NCBI GenBank assembly: GCA_963664045.2
Contig: CAXXGT010000001.1
Coordinates: 434,001 to 498,000 of the forward strand
DNA length: 64,000 nt
From: JAPPHA01 sp963664045
GTDB lineage: Bacteria; Pseudomonadota; Alphaproteobacteria; Rhodobacterales; Rhodobacteraceae
Reading direction: 5' to 3'
Each line of letters begins with the position of its first letter. Positions within the stretch are counted from its first letter, which is position 1. The notes under the pieces are model-generated. The model did not search any database and was not told the origin of the DNA. It was given only the letters and a program-made list of their open reading frames with translations. Of this stretch, positions 26,929-36,146 are shown piece by piece. Position numbers and translations under genes: made by a program.

Positions 26929-27590
26929 TCCTCCGCCTCCTCCGCCATGATCGCCGCCAGCACCGCCAGGCGCTCGCCCCGGGGCATCGCCGCGTAGCGC
27001 CGCCCCCAGCTCGCCGCCTTGCGCTTGACGGTCTGACGGTGGGTGAAATTCCGTCCGGCGAAGGCCGCCCAGTGCACCCGGTCGGGCGCGAAGTTGAACC
27101 ACAGCTTCTCGGTGACGATGCAGGACTGGTTGTTGACCTGGATCTCCAGCGAATGCCAGTCGGAAAGGTGTTCGTCGTAGAGCCGGGACGGATAGCCGGA
27201 GACCATCGCCGAACAGGGCAGCGACTTCAGGATGCCGAGAAGCTCCACATGGTCGGCGTCCGTATAGTCGTAACGGTAGCGGCGCTGCGACTTGCGCGCA
27301 GACTGCACGTAGGGCGGGTCGGCATAGACCAGCTCGCGGCCGTCGAAGTCGAAATCGGACAGGAACGCGTGGCAGCAACCATGGTGAAGCTCGACCGGAT
27401 AGGCGCAGCTGAAGGTGTCGATGGCCCGGCGGTTGAGATCGATGCCGATGTTCCTGAGCGCCGGAGGCTTGCGCTTCATGATGGCGCCGCCCCCAAGATG
27501 TGTCTCAATATATGCGCCATGCGGCGGACACATCGCGATGAGCGGTTGGCAAAGACCAGAGGTCGCTTTCGATCCAAACCATGCGCCCAT
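26925..27590 (-). CDS. D12-class N6-adenine DNA methylase carried by the IS66 element
   Basis: This 221-residue Dam/D12-type enzyme has an N-terminal SAM-binding motif (WFGSKATSGLCQPLIAM and HLGGGAIMKRKPPA) and the catalytic DPPY in LVYADPPYVQSARKSQRRYR. It methylates adenine N6; the recognition site is unknown. No restriction gene accompanies it. It is first in a two-gene unit with tnpC, overlapping by four bases, so methylation may act on the element ends, on transposition timing, or as protection from host restriction (inference). The copy at 63.3 kb differs at one residue (Gly/Val in CPPHxAY). Confidence 0.9.
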   Translation of the reverse strand: MGAWFGSKATSGLCQPLIAMCPPHGAYIETHLGGGAIMKRKPPALRNIGIDLNRRAIDTFSCAYPVELHHGCCHAFLSDFDFDGRELVYADPPYVQSARKSQRRYRYDYTDADHVELLGILKSLPCSAMVSGYPSRLYDEHLSDWHSLEIQVNNQSCIVTEKLWFNFAPDRVHWAAFAGRNFTHRQTVKRKAASWGRRYAAMPRGERLAVLAAIMAEEAEE

Positions 27591-29113
27591 GGCCGTTCTC
27601 CCCGATGATTCGTCTTGATTCGCCGGGAATAGCCCCGGCGCCCTATCGTGTCAAACGGAAAAAACGGCGCAGCAGCAGCAAATCGGAGAATGTCAGGCCG
27701 CAGGATCGGCCGCAGCCGCCAGGACGAAACCAGAAACCAGGCGAAATCAACAGACGTCGCCGTTTACCCGCTTACGCTGAAGCGCCAGCCCTGGATCGAG
27801 AAGAGCCTCGCCAACCGGCACCTCGGGGGCGGCAATACCCTTGTTCTCTACGATGTTTCCAGTTCGTTCCTGGAGGGGCGGTGCTGCCCCCTGGCGGCCT
27901 TCGGCCACAACCGTGACGGCAAGACGGGCAAGCAGCAGATCACCTACGGACTGTTGTGTGCCGCGGACGGCTGTCCGGTGGCGGTGGAGGTCTTTGCCGG
28001 CAACACCGGGGATCCCTCCACGGTGGCGTCGCAGGTGGCCCGGGTCCGCACCCGCTTCGGCATTGACCACGTGGCGCTGGTGGGCGACCGGGGGATGATC
28101 ACCGCGGCCCGCATCCACGAGGATCTCAAGCCGGCGGATCTCGACTGGATCTCGGCCCTCAAGACCGAGGATATCCGCAAGCTCCTGCGTCCGGCGGGTC
28201 CGGACGAGCCGCCGCCGCTGGTCCCCGAGGCCCTGGTTCCCGACGCGGTGGCGGAGGTCACCGGCCCGGACTTTCCCGGCGAGCGGCTGATGGTCTGCCT
28301 GAACCCGCGGTTGCGGGAGGAACGGGCCCGCAAGCGGGAGGACCTGCTGCAGGCGACGGAGGAGACGCTGGAGACGATTGCGGCGTCGGTGCGCGCGGGC
28401 CGGCTGAAGGGCCGGGAGGCCATCAACCGCAGGGTGGGACGGGATGCCAACCGCAGGAAGGTCGAGAAGCATTTCGAGATCACCGTCACCGACGATGCCA
28501 TCACCTGGAGCCGGCGGCAGGAACGGATTGCCGCCGAGGCACGGCTTGACGGTGTCTACGTGATCCGCACCAGCCTTGATCCCGAAGCCATCGGGCCGGA
28601 GGCGGCGGTGGTGGCGTACAAGTCCCTCGCGCAAGTGGAGCGTGCATTTCGAATTCTCAAGGCATCCCGGCTGGAGATCCGTCCGGTCCACGTCTGGTCC
28701 GAGGATCATGTCCGGGCGCATGTGTTCCTGTGCGTGCTGGCCTTCTACGTTGAATGGCACCTGCGCCGTCGCCTGGCGCCGCTTCTGTTCGAGGATGACG
28801 ACCGTGAGGGCGCGCAGGCACGACGCAAGTCACCGGTGGCGCCTGCCAGGATCTCGGAGAGCGCCAAGGCCAAGGCCGACACCAAACTGACTTCCGACGG
28901 GCTGCCGGTTCACAGTTTCACGACGCTTCTCGCCGACCTGGCCACGCTGACGCTGAACGAGGTGGCCATACCGGCCCGGCGGGCGTACCGGTTTCCGCTG
29001 ATGTCGGAACCGACGCCGCTTCAGAGCCGGGCATTTGAACTGATGGGGATCGATCCGACCAAGTTTGTTCCCAGTCCGAGTCCAGCCTGATATCCGATAC
29101 TTGTCGGATATCA

Positions 29114-29264
29114 TTGAATATTTTTCAAATCTGGTGATGAAGTTCCGGCCAATCGCCACGGATGTGCGAGGACCGCTCGACGCTCGTGAAGCCGTGTCGA
29201 TTGGAAGAAACCGGCGGCGGAGACGATTGGCCTTGAATCCGAATCGAAAGGCAGTTCACGTCAA
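29114..29264. other. Short spacer between IS1634 remnant and toxin gene
   Basis: No coding sequence is recognised here. It leads to the palindrome at 29265. Confidence 0.4.
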
Positions 29265-29282
29265 TGTATCCTATAGGATACA
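29265..29282. promoter_or_regulatory. 18-bp perfect palindrome, likely toxin-antitoxin operator
   Basis: TGTATCCTATAGGATACA is a perfect inverted repeat ending nine bases before the probable toxin start codon. Antitoxins of the HigA type bind such palindromes and repress their own operon. The TATAGGATA half also resembles a -10 region, so binding could block the promoter. Confidence 0.6.
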
Positions 29283-29290
29283 ATAGGCAG

Positions 29291-29596
29291 TTGATCGCAA
29301 TTCGCCAGACCGATGCCTACGAGAAATGGTTCCGAAAGCTTCGCGACAGGGAAGCGAAGGCGCGTATTCTCATCCGTATCATGCGTTTGTCGGTGGGCAA
29401 CCCGGGTGGCGTGCGCTCGGTAGGCGGTGGAATTTCGGAGCTTCGGATCGGCTATGGTCCAGGCTACCGTGTATATTTCTGTCGTGTCGCTGGAGCGACG
29501 GCTGTGCTGTTGCTGGGAGGTGACAAGAGCACCCAGGGTCAGGGCATCGTAAGTGCCCGTGATCTTGCACAGAAGTTGAAAGTTGGAGGCTGTTGA
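29291..29596 (+). CDS. RelE/ParE-type toxin (HigB/Gp49-like, addiction module killer)
   Basis: This 101-residue protein has RQTDAYEKWFRKLRDREAKA, GGVRSVGGGISELRIGYGPG then YRVYFCR, and LLLGGDKSTQ. These are the markers of the addiction-module toxin subgroup of the RelE/ParE superfamily, which cleaves mRNA on ribosomes or blocks gyrase. I choose TTG at 29291, which gives the family-typical N-terminus (IAIRQTD). The ATG at 29264 would place the operator palindrome inside the gene. The toxin gene comes first and overlaps the antitoxin start by one base. Confidence 0.85.
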   Translation: MIAIRQTDAYEKWFRKLRDREAKARILIRIMRLSVGNPGGVRSVGGGISELRIGYGPGYRVYFCRVAGATAVLLLGGDKSTQGQGIVSARDLAQKLKVGGC

Positions 29597-29901
29597 TGGA
29601 CGGACCTGAAAAGCAAACAGATGCCGTGAGAACGCGGCCGTGGGACCCGGCGGAACATCTGGAAGACGTAAGCGATGTCGTGGCGTATCTGGAAGCAGCA
29701 TTTGAGGATGGCGATCCCCACGTGATCGTGGGAGCACTAGGAGACGTGGCTCGGTCGAAGGGCATGACCAAGGTCGCGGCGCAATCCGGACGCGGCAGAG
29801 AAAGTCTGTACAAGGCGCTATCGCGGGACGGGAATCCGGGTTTTGCGACAGTTCTCCGCGTTCTTAAGGCTTTGGATCTGCGGCTACAGATTGTACGCTA
29901 A
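29596..29901 (+). CDS. HigA-type antitoxin
   Basis: This 101-residue protein has an N-terminal RPWDPAEHLEDVSDVVAYLEAAFEDG region that would wrap the toxin and a C-terminal Xre-like helix-turn-helix (MTKVAAQSGRGRESLYKAL then SRDGNPGFATVLRVLKAL). This is the standard probable addiction module antidote. The ATG overlaps the toxin stop (TGATG). It should neutralise the toxin and bind the palindrome upstream. Confidence 0.88.
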   Translation: MDGPEKQTDAVRTRPWDPAEHLEDVSDVVAYLEAAFEDGDPHVIVGALGDVARSKGMTKVAAQSGRGRESLYKALSRDGNPGFATVLRVLKALDLRLQIVR

Positions 29902-30454
29902 TTCGGCGGAACTCGTGCCGGAACCCGTCCGGGATATCGCAGGGCACAAAGCTGCAGGGCAAGTCCGAGCTTGGTGTTAGGCCTGCGACGCCCCGGTCGA
30001 TCCCGTTGCTCGACAAATTAGCAATGCGGTTCACAAGCATCGGTGCGCGGGTGCGCAGGTGTTCGGTGGTGATTTTGCACCGGACGGAAAAGTCTCCTTG
30101 ATCTCATCGACTGTGCAGGCAGGGACGCTGTCCAGTTCCCGCCGGGGCCACTGCTTTTCGAGAAAGTGAGGGCTCACGACGACACCGAACCGGGAGCACG
30201 CACGGTCGGAGTCGATTGTTAGCGGCGCAGGCCGTTACGCCGACAGAAAGAGTGAGTTCGTCGAAATCGCAACGAAAGCTCATGATGGGGCAAGGCAGGC
30301 GGGCGGGACGATGGGTTTCCGGACGGGTTGGCTGGGATGCGTTGAGGCCTTGCGGGTTTGAAGATGCCGCAACATGGGTTCCGGAAGTGACGAAATTCCG
30401 AGCATGTCGAACTTGAGCTTGGTTTGAAGATGGGATGTTCATTTTTCTCCCGCT
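29902..30454. other. Gene-poor stretch downstream of the toxin-antitoxin pair
   Basis: No frame here has a recognisable product. It lies between the antitoxin and a transposase relic, so it is probably degraded mobile DNA. Confidence 0.4.
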
Positions 30455-30804
30455 TCAAGCCGCCCGCCTCCAGTCGAACTGGTCGGTCATTTGATTGCTC
30501 AGTGAGCAGCACCTCAGTGCCATGATGTTGTTGGCGCCGTTAACGACCAGCGCGCACCACTCTTCTTCATGCGTCCACAGGTCATCGATCAACAGCCGCC
30601 GTCGATAACTCCCGATTCCACCGGCATGTCCTGCGCCCGATATTCATCGTAGCGCATCCTGTGGAGATTGTTCCGGAAATAGTCGCCGCACTTCGCGACC
30701 GGATCATGCACTGGCGCGTACGGCGACAGCTCCCGTATCACCGGTTCGACGGGGAAACTGAACATCAATCCACGCTCGGGGAAACCCGACCACGGACGCA
30801 TCAA
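30455..30804 (-). pseudogene. Transposase C-terminal relic, frameshifted
   Basis: The minus strand encodes CGDYFRNNLHRMRYDEYRAQ, then PVESGVIDGGC and a stop. After a frame change it encodes KKSGARW, NGANNIMALRCCSLSNQ and FDWRRAA before a final stop. This series (RMRY..R..P..SG..E..C, then NGAN-I-ALRC and W) is the C-terminus of an ISKra4-like transposase. At least one frameshift and the lack of an N-terminus make it inactive. Confidence 0.65.
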
Positions 30805-30997
30805 GACAGGAAATGAATTCCGCCCTCTACAAAAAGCAAACTGCGGGAAGCGTCACGACTTGCCGCGCAAGTGGCCTTCATTCGAAACAGAGGGAAACGC
30901 CAAAATCAGAATTGCTGTGACACGGCGTCGCGGTTCGACACACGGGACATGACATGTTAATCTGCAGGCATCCCGGCATCAGGGAAGGTGAACGACC

Positions 30998-31813
30998 ATG
31001 ACAGCAGAAAAGATCGATCCCGCAATCGCGACGCTTGATCCGGTCTGGGAGCGCGTACGACGGGAAGCCGAAGATATCGTCCAGCGCGAACCGATATTGG
31101 GAGGCGCTGTACACTCTGGCGTTCTTCACCACGGATCACTCGAAAAGACGATGAGCTACAGGATTTCTCTGAAGCTCGCTTCGAATGAAATGTCTGCGCA
31201 AATTCTACTGGGAATCGTCGAAGAAGCGTATTCTTCGGATTCGACTCTCGGTGAGGCCGCCAGGGCGGACTTGGTGGCTGTCTACGACCGCGACCCAGCA
31301 TGCCACTATTTCATTCAGCCGATCCTGTTCTTCAAGGGCTACCAAGCCGTACAGGGATATCGTGTCGGCAACTGGCTGTGGAAGAATGGTCGCAAGGACC
31401 TCGCGTATTTCTTCCAGATGCGTATCTCGGAGGTCTTCGGCATTGATATTCACCCAGGTGCGGTCATCGGGCAGGGAATCATGATCGACCATGCGCATTC
31501 AATCGTGATCGGTGAAACCGCCGTCGTCGGAGACAATGTCTCGATGCTTCATTCGGTCACCCTTGGCGGAACCGGAAAGGCCGACGGCGACCGGCATCCG
31601 AAGATCGAGAACGGCGTGCTGATCGGGGCTGGAGCAAAGGTGCTTGGAAATATCCGGGTTGGTTATTGTAGCCGGATCGCTGCCGGGTCGGTGGTACTGC
31701 AGGAAGTTCCTCCATGCAAGACCGTTGCGGGTGTTCCTGCGCGCATCGTGGGAGAAGCGGGCTGTGACCAACCGTCTCGAACAATGAACCAGTTGCTGCG
31801 GGAACAGTGCTGA
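30998..31813 (+). CDS. cysE: Serine O-acetyltransferase CysE
   Basis: This 271-residue protein has an N-terminal helical SATase domain (residues about 10-140) and a left-handed beta-helix of hexapeptide repeats with DIHPGAVIGQGIMIDHAHSI and GENVSMLH-like turns (VVGDNVSMLHSVTLGGTGK), including the catalytic Asp-His and His. The tail after GVPARIVG is the region that would bind O-acetylserine sulfhydrylase. It makes O-acetylserine for cysteine synthesis. It stands alone next to the mobile island. A GGGAAGGTGA site precedes the ATG. Confidence 0.95.
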   Translation: MTAEKIDPAIATLDPVWERVRREAEDIVQREPILGGAVHSGVLHHGSLEKTMSYRISLKLASNEMSAQILLGIVEEAYSSDSTLGEAARADLVAVYDRDPACHYFIQPILFFKGYQAVQGYRVGNWLWKNGRKDLAYFFQMRISEVFGIDIHPGAVIGQGIMIDHAHSIVIGETAVVGDNVSMLHSVTLGGTGKADGDRHPKIENGVLIGAGAKVLGNIRVGYCSRIAAGSVVLQEVPPCKTVAGVPARIVGEAGCDQPSRTMNQLLREQC

Positions 31814-32168
31814 ATATTTCCCGCCGAGGTTTGGTCACTCCACCCTGAGTGAACGGTCCTGATGGCCGACAGGTTCGCCCGAAGTGCTTCTGGCGCTGAA
31901 TTCAAAAATCCCTTCAAAGGTTCAGGTGGTTTAGCGTTGAACGCGAATGATCTGAATTGCCGTAAATCGACTCGTCACAAAAAATTACACAAGTCGAGAT
32001 TTTTCGTTCCGGCGTACGGCCTCAAGGGTAGGGAGATTGGCATCTGTTTCGCTGGTTGCACCAGACGGGTTGTTCGCCGCAACCTCGCCGCTTCGAAAAG
32101 TTCAACCGGGAGATGGGATGGAACACATCCGGCACCAGTCCCAATCGGTCAGAGCCATTGTCCTTTTT
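31814..32168. other. Intergenic region between convergent cysE and pdhC
   Basis: These 355 bases lie between two gene ends. No supported gene, RNA or clear terminator is seen. Confidence 0.4.
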
Positions 32169-33521
32169 CTACACGAGAAGCGTTGCAGGATTCTCCAGGT
32201 GGCCGGTGAAAACTTCGAGGAACCGTGCTCCCAAGGCCCCGTCAATGGCTCGATGATCAACTGACATCGTGACTTCCATTACGGTCGCGGCCTCAAAGCT
32301 GTCGTCGCTCGTAACCACGGGACTCCGGCGCCCGGCTCCGATCGCAAGGATGAAGCTGTGGGGTGGATTGATAACCGCATCGAAACTGTCGATCCCGAAC
32401 ATCCCGAGGTTCGAAATCGTGCAGCTCCCGCCTGCGTATTCTTCGGGCACCAGTTTGCGGTTTCTCGCGCGCGCCGCCAGGTCTTTCATCGTTTCGGAGA
32501 TCGCCGAGAGTTTCATGGTCTCGCAGTCACGTAAGACCGGTGTAAACAAGCCTCCGTCAACGGCGACGGCGACGGCGACGTCGGATGCGTCGAAGCGGAC
32601 GATCCTGTCACCTGCCCAGATCGCGTTGCATTCGGGCACGTCCTGCAGGGAATCTGCACAGGCCTTGATGACGAAATCATTGACCGAGACCCGGATCCCC
32701 CTGTGTTCGAGACCCGAATTGATGTCCGAACGCAGTTTTAGGAGGCGATCAATTACGACTTTTCGCCTCAGGTAGAAGTGCGGAATTGTCTGTTTTGCTT
32801 CGCTCAATCTTGCAGCGACGGTCTTTCTCATGCCGTCCAGATCGATTTCGGTGTGGGCACGATCACGGTAAGCAGCCAGCAAATCCTCACGCGCGGTGAG
32901 TTTGAGCGGCTCAGGTGGCCTGGCGCGTGCGTCCAACGCGGCTGGTTTGGCCTCAACCTTGTCCGGCTGCGGCGTAAATCCGTCGATGTCCCGTTTGATT
33001 ATTCGTCCGTGATGGCCTGTGCCCTTGACTGATGCGAGGTCAATCCCTCGGGCCTTGGCAATTTTCCGGGCGAGGGGCGACGCAATGATTCGACCGGCGC
33101 GGCTTTTTCCGGCCGAGGGCTGCGTATCGGTCCGTGGTCGATCACGGGATGCGGAAACGTCTCCCCGTGCACGCTCATCCAATCCCGGACCCGCCGGTAA
33201 CGACGTTTGGGGAACGGGTTCGGGCTCGGTGTGTTGGAGCGTCATTACGTCGTCAAGAACGGCATCAGATATCTCCTCATCATCTTCCGCGAGGATCGCG
33301 ATGGGAGAATTAACGGCGACATTCTCGGCACCCTCCGGGACAAGAATTCGGGCAATTGTCCCTTCGTCGACCGCTTCGAATTCCATGACCGCCTTGTCGG
33401 TCTCGATCTCGGCAAGCAGGTCGCCGGCGGAAACGGAATCGCCTTCGTCGACCAGCCACTTGGCCAATGTCCCTGCCTCCATCGTGGGCGACAGCGCAGG
33501 CATCAACAGTTTGATTGGCAT
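32169..33521 (-). CDS. pdhC: Pyruvate dehydrogenase E2, dihydrolipoamide acetyltransferase
   Basis: This 450-residue protein has an N-terminal lipoyl domain (lysine in EIETDKAVMEFE, about residue 43), an acidic/proline linker, a peripheral subunit-binding domain (ASPLARKIAKARGIDLASVK, about 145-180) and a catalytic domain ending with the DHRAIDGALGARFL active site. It forms the core of the pyruvate dehydrogenase complex and transfers acetyl to CoA. It is last of pdhA-pdhB-pdhC, 12 bases after pdhB. No lpd (E3) gene follows. Confidence 0.95.
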   Translation of the reverse strand: MPIKLLMPALSPTMEAGTLAKWLVDEGDSVSAGDLLAEIETDKAVMEFEAVDEGTIARILVPEGAENVAVNSPIAILAEDDEEISDAVLDDVMTLQHTEPEPVPQTSLPAGPGLDERARGDVSASRDRPRTDTQPSAGKSRAGRIIASPLARKIAKARGIDLASVKGTGHHGRIIKRDIDGFTPQPDKVEAKPAALDARARPPEPLKLTAREDLLAAYRDRAHTEIDLDGMRKTVAARLSEAKQTIPHFYLRRKVVIDRLLKLRSDINSGLEHRGIRVSVNDFVIKACADSLQDVPECNAIWAGDRIVRFDASDVAVAVAVDGGLFTPVLRDCETMKLSAISETMKDLAARARNRKLVPEEYAGGSCTISNLGMFGIDSFDAVINPPHSFILAIGAGRRSPVVTSDDSFEAATVMEVTMSVDHRAIDGALGARFLEVFTGHLENPATLLV

Positions 33522-33533
33522 GTTCTGGGCTCG

Positions 33534-34943
33534 CTAGCTGTACGTGACCGACCGAACCGCTTCGACGACTTCGTCAGAACTGACGAGCGCAAGGCGTTCC
33601 AGATTCGCCGCATATGGCATCGGAACATCCTTGCCGGTGCAATTGACGACGGGAGCATCGAGATCATCGAATGCACGTTCCATGAGTACCGCGGAAACAT
33701 GATTGCCAATTGAACAGACCGGGAATCCTTCTTCCACTGTCACACAACGATTTGTCTTCGCGACCGAGCGAATGATGGCATCCGTGTCCATTGGTCGGAG
33801 TGTCCTGAGATCCAGGACCTCGGCATCAATGCCCTCTGCCGCCAGTCTTTCGGCTGCCTCGAGAGCGAATTGCATGCCGATGCCGAAACTGACGATTGTG
33901 ACATCATTGCCTTCCCGCCATATTCTTGCCTTGCCAATGGGAACACAGTGGTCATCGACATCGGGAACCGGGAAGCTTCGGCCGTAAAGGATTTCGTTTT
34001 CGAGAAAGATGACGGGATTGGGATCACGAATGGCTGATTTCAACAGTCCCTTGGCATCCGCTGACGAGTACGGCTGAACAACCTTCAGGCCGGGAATATG
34101 CGAATACCAGGCAGCGTAGTCCTGGCTGTGCTGGGCCGCCACACGGGCTGCCGCTCCGTTCGGGCCGCGAAAGACGATCGAGCATCCCATTTGACCACCC
34201 GACATGTACAGAGTCTTTGCAGCAGAATTTACAATTTGGTCAATGGCTTGCATGGAAAAATTAAAGGTCATGAATTCGACGATCGGACGAAGTCCGGCAA
34301 ATGCCGCGCCAACGCCAAGACCGGTAAAACCATGCTCGGTTATGGGCGTGTCGATCACGCGTAAAGGACCGAACTCCTCCAGCAGCCCTTGGGATACCTT
34401 GTAAGCGCCTTGGTATTCCGCGACCTCCTCTCCCATCAGGAAGACATCCGGATCGGCGCGCATTTCCTCTGCCATCGCCTGGCGCAACGCGTCCCGGACG
34501 GTCGTATTCGTCATGTTCGATTCGTCTGGTGCGTCCTCGCGTGCCTTTGAGACGGCACGCCTGGTTCCGTTGCCCGACCATTCATCACGTCGTTCGGACG
34601 TGCCTGGGACCGACTTGGTGCTCTGGCCAGCGCGTCGGGCGCCATCATGGCGGCCCGCCTGGCCCGTATCGGTTTCCGTTTCCGTATTCCCGTCATCGCC
34701 TTCTTCGATCAACAGGGCAATCGGCGAATTGATCGCAACCGCCTCGGTTCCTGCAGGCACAAGCAATTTTGAAATCGTTCCTTCCTCGACCGCTTCAAGC
34801 TCCATGATCGCCTTGTCAGTCTCGATTTCCGCGATGACCTGCCCGGACGAAACGACTTCACCTTCCTCGACAAGCCATTTGGCGACGGTTCCCTGTTCCA
34901 TGGTTGGAGACAACGCGGGCATGAGAATCTGTGTTGCCATCAT
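33534..34943 (-). CDS. pdhB: Pyruvate dehydrogenase E1 beta subunit with N-terminal lipoyl domain
   Basis: This 469-residue protein has a lipoyl domain (residues about 1-80, lysine in EIETDKAIMELE) joined by a charged linker to the transketolase-type E1 beta domain (about 145-469), with GEEVAEYQGAYKVSQGL, TPITEHGFTGLGVGAAF and LVVEEGFP-like features (CVTVEEGFP). A lipoyl domain on E1 beta as well as E2 is a known alphaproteobacterial trait. It works with pdhA to decarboxylate pyruvate using thiamine diphosphate. It follows pdhA by nine bases. Confidence 0.95.
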   Translation of the reverse strand: MMATQILMPALSPTMEQGTVAKWLVEEGEVVSSGQVIAEIETDKAIMELEAVEEGTISKLLVPAGTEAVAINSPIALLIEEGDDGNTETETDTGQAGRHDGARRAGQSTKSVPGTSERRDEWSGNGTRRAVSKAREDAPDESNMTNTTVRDALRQAMAEEMRADPDVFLMGEEVAEYQGAYKVSQGLLEEFGPLRVIDTPITEHGFTGLGVGAAFAGLRPIVEFMTFNFSMQAIDQIVNSAAKTLYMSGGQMGCSIVFRGPNGAAARVAAQHSQDYAAWYSHIPGLKVVQPYSSADAKGLLKSAIRDPNPVIFLENEILYGRSFPVPDVDDHCVPIGKARIWREGNDVTIVSFGIGMQFALEAAERLAAEGIDAEVLDLRTLRPMDTDAIIRSVAKTNRCVTVEEGFPVCSIGNHVSAVLMERAFDDLDAPVVNCTGKDVPMPYAANLERLALVSSDEVVEAVRSVTYS

Positions 34944-34952
34944 GGAATCCTT

Positions 34953-35942
34953 TCAGGCGTACACGTCGGTATACAGATCATCCACCGGAGGTTCCTGACT
35001 CGATGTCGCAAAGGTGGCCGCCTTGTTGACAACAGCCCTGATTTCCTTGTCCACGGCTTTCAGAGCGTCGTCGTCGGCATGGCCTTCTCCGACAATTCGG
35101 TCACGAACTCGGTCGATCGGATCGCTCTCTTCGCGTACTTTCTTGACTTCGTCCCGGGTCCGATACTTGGCAGGATCGGACATGGAATGACCCCGATAAC
35201 GGTACGTTTTCATTTCGAGAATGAATGGGCCTTTTCCCGTGCGGCACACTTTGGCAGCACGTTCGCCGGCCGCCCTGACCTCAAGAATGTCCATGCCGTC
35301 GACGGTTTCACCGCTAATCCCGAACGCTTCGCCTCGCGTATACAGCTCGGGGGTTGACGACGCCCTGCCTTGAGCAGTTCCCATGGCGTACTGGTTGTTT
35401 TCGATCACGAAAATGCAGGGAAGATTCCAAAGGCTGGCCATGTTGAAGGTTTCGTAGACCTGCCCCTGGTTTGCCGCGCCTTCACCAAAATATGTGAAAC
35501 ATACATTGTCAGTCTTTCGATACTTGTTGGCAAAAGCAAGACCGGCACCGATAGGAACCTGCGCGCCGACAATCCCGTGACCCCCGAAGAAGTTCCTTTC
35601 GATCGAAAACATGTGCATTGATCCGCCTTTACCGCGTGAATAACCGCCAATCCTGCCGGTCAGCTCGGCCATGACGCCATCCGGGTTCATCCCGCATGCC
35701 AGCATGTGTCCGTGGTCCCGGTACGACGTGATGCGTTGATCTCCATCACGCGCGACGGCCTCCAGCCCGACAACAACCGCTTCCTGACCGATGTACAAAT
35801 GGCAGAAACCGCCGATTTCTCCCATTCCGTACAATTGCCCGGTTTTTTCCTCGAAGCGCCTGATGAGGAGCATTGAGCGGTAATACTCGAGAAGTTCGCC
35901 TCCATGCACCTTGGGCTGCCGGGTGGTTTTCCGCCTTGCCAT
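34953..35942 (-). CDS. pdhA: Pyruvate dehydrogenase E1 alpha subunit
   Basis: This 329-residue protein has the thiamine diphosphate-binding GEGAANQGQVYETFNMASLW then NLPCIFVIENNQYAMGT, and GHSMSDPAKYR, the phosphorylation-loop homologue. The substrate-side IVGAQVPIGAGLAFA is present. It opens the pdhABC operon; FtsB-like protein is encoded about 200 bases upstream in the same direction. It decarboxylates pyruvate in the cytosol. Confidence 0.95.
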   Translation of the reverse strand: MARRKTTRQPKVHGGELLEYYRSMLLIRRFEEKTGQLYGMGEIGGFCHLYIGQEAVVVGLEAVARDGDQRITSYRDHGHMLACGMNPDGVMAELTGRIGGYSRGKGGSMHMFSIERNFFGGHGIVGAQVPIGAGLAFANKYRKTDNVCFTYFGEGAANQGQVYETFNMASLWNLPCIFVIENNQYAMGTAQGRASSTPELYTRGEAFGISGETVDGMDILEVRAAGERAAKVCRTGKGPFILEMKTYRYRGHSMSDPAKYRTRDEVKKVREESDPIDRVRDRIVGEGHADDDALKAVDKEIRAVVNKAATFATSSQEPPVDDLYTDVYA

Positions 35943-36146
35943 CGTCGCGCCTTCCGAATTCGGTTCAAATGTGGCCGGATCATAGTCAATCGGGTGACGA
36001 CTTGCACGATCGATTTTGGCCGTCGCGCGTTGAATGAATTCTCAAAATGCCTGGCCCGGGCGAGGAGTTGATATGCCTACCTTGGTGAATGTGCACGACG
36101 CCGGTTTCGAAGAAAGGCGTCTGTGCAGACCCCCGGCCAATCAGAC

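Larger units (their letters stand above)
24466..27775. mobile_element. IS66-type element with DNA methylase cargo
   Basis: The 3,310-bp element is bounded by inverted repeats of about 25 bp (GTAAGCGGGTAAAYGGCGAC then GTCTG at both ends) and by 8-bp target duplications GCTGAAGC at 24458-24465 and 27776-27783, the size expected of IS66. It carries tnpA-tnpB on the plus strand and methylase-tnpC on the minus strand. That convergent layout differs from the usual single-direction tnpABC. A second copy starts at 63109. Confidence 0.93.
23997..29090 (+). pseudogene. IS1634 family transposase, interrupted
   Basis: The gene runs 23997-24465 and resumes at 27784-29090. Joining at the duplicated GCTGAAGC gives one continuous frame of 591 codons (LDWLLK then RQPWIEKSLANRHL). 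The protein shows the IS1634 pattern: an N-terminal IPNRQSRPTILIRKAW segment, VLYDVSSSFLEGRCCPLAAFG with a DDE-type Asp, ALVGDRGMI, and KSLAQVERAFRILK with the final Glu. Apart from the insertion it looks intact, so the insertion is recent. Confidence 0.9.
23951..29113 (+). mobile_element. IS1634-type insertion sequence, split by an IS66-type element
   Basis: An IS1634-like transposase gene occupies nearly the whole element once the inserted IS66-type element (24466-27775) is removed, giving about 1.85 kb. Imperfect inverted ends are proposed from GATATTGTGCCAGTAT at 23952 and its counterpart GATATCCGACAAGTAT read on the minus strand from 29112. I could not find a target duplication, so the ends are approximate. 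Confidence 0.6.

Noticed and set aside
27747..28760. Minus-strand 337-codon frame
   Set aside because: It is antisense to the IS1634-type transposase, which has clear catalytic motifs on the plus strand.
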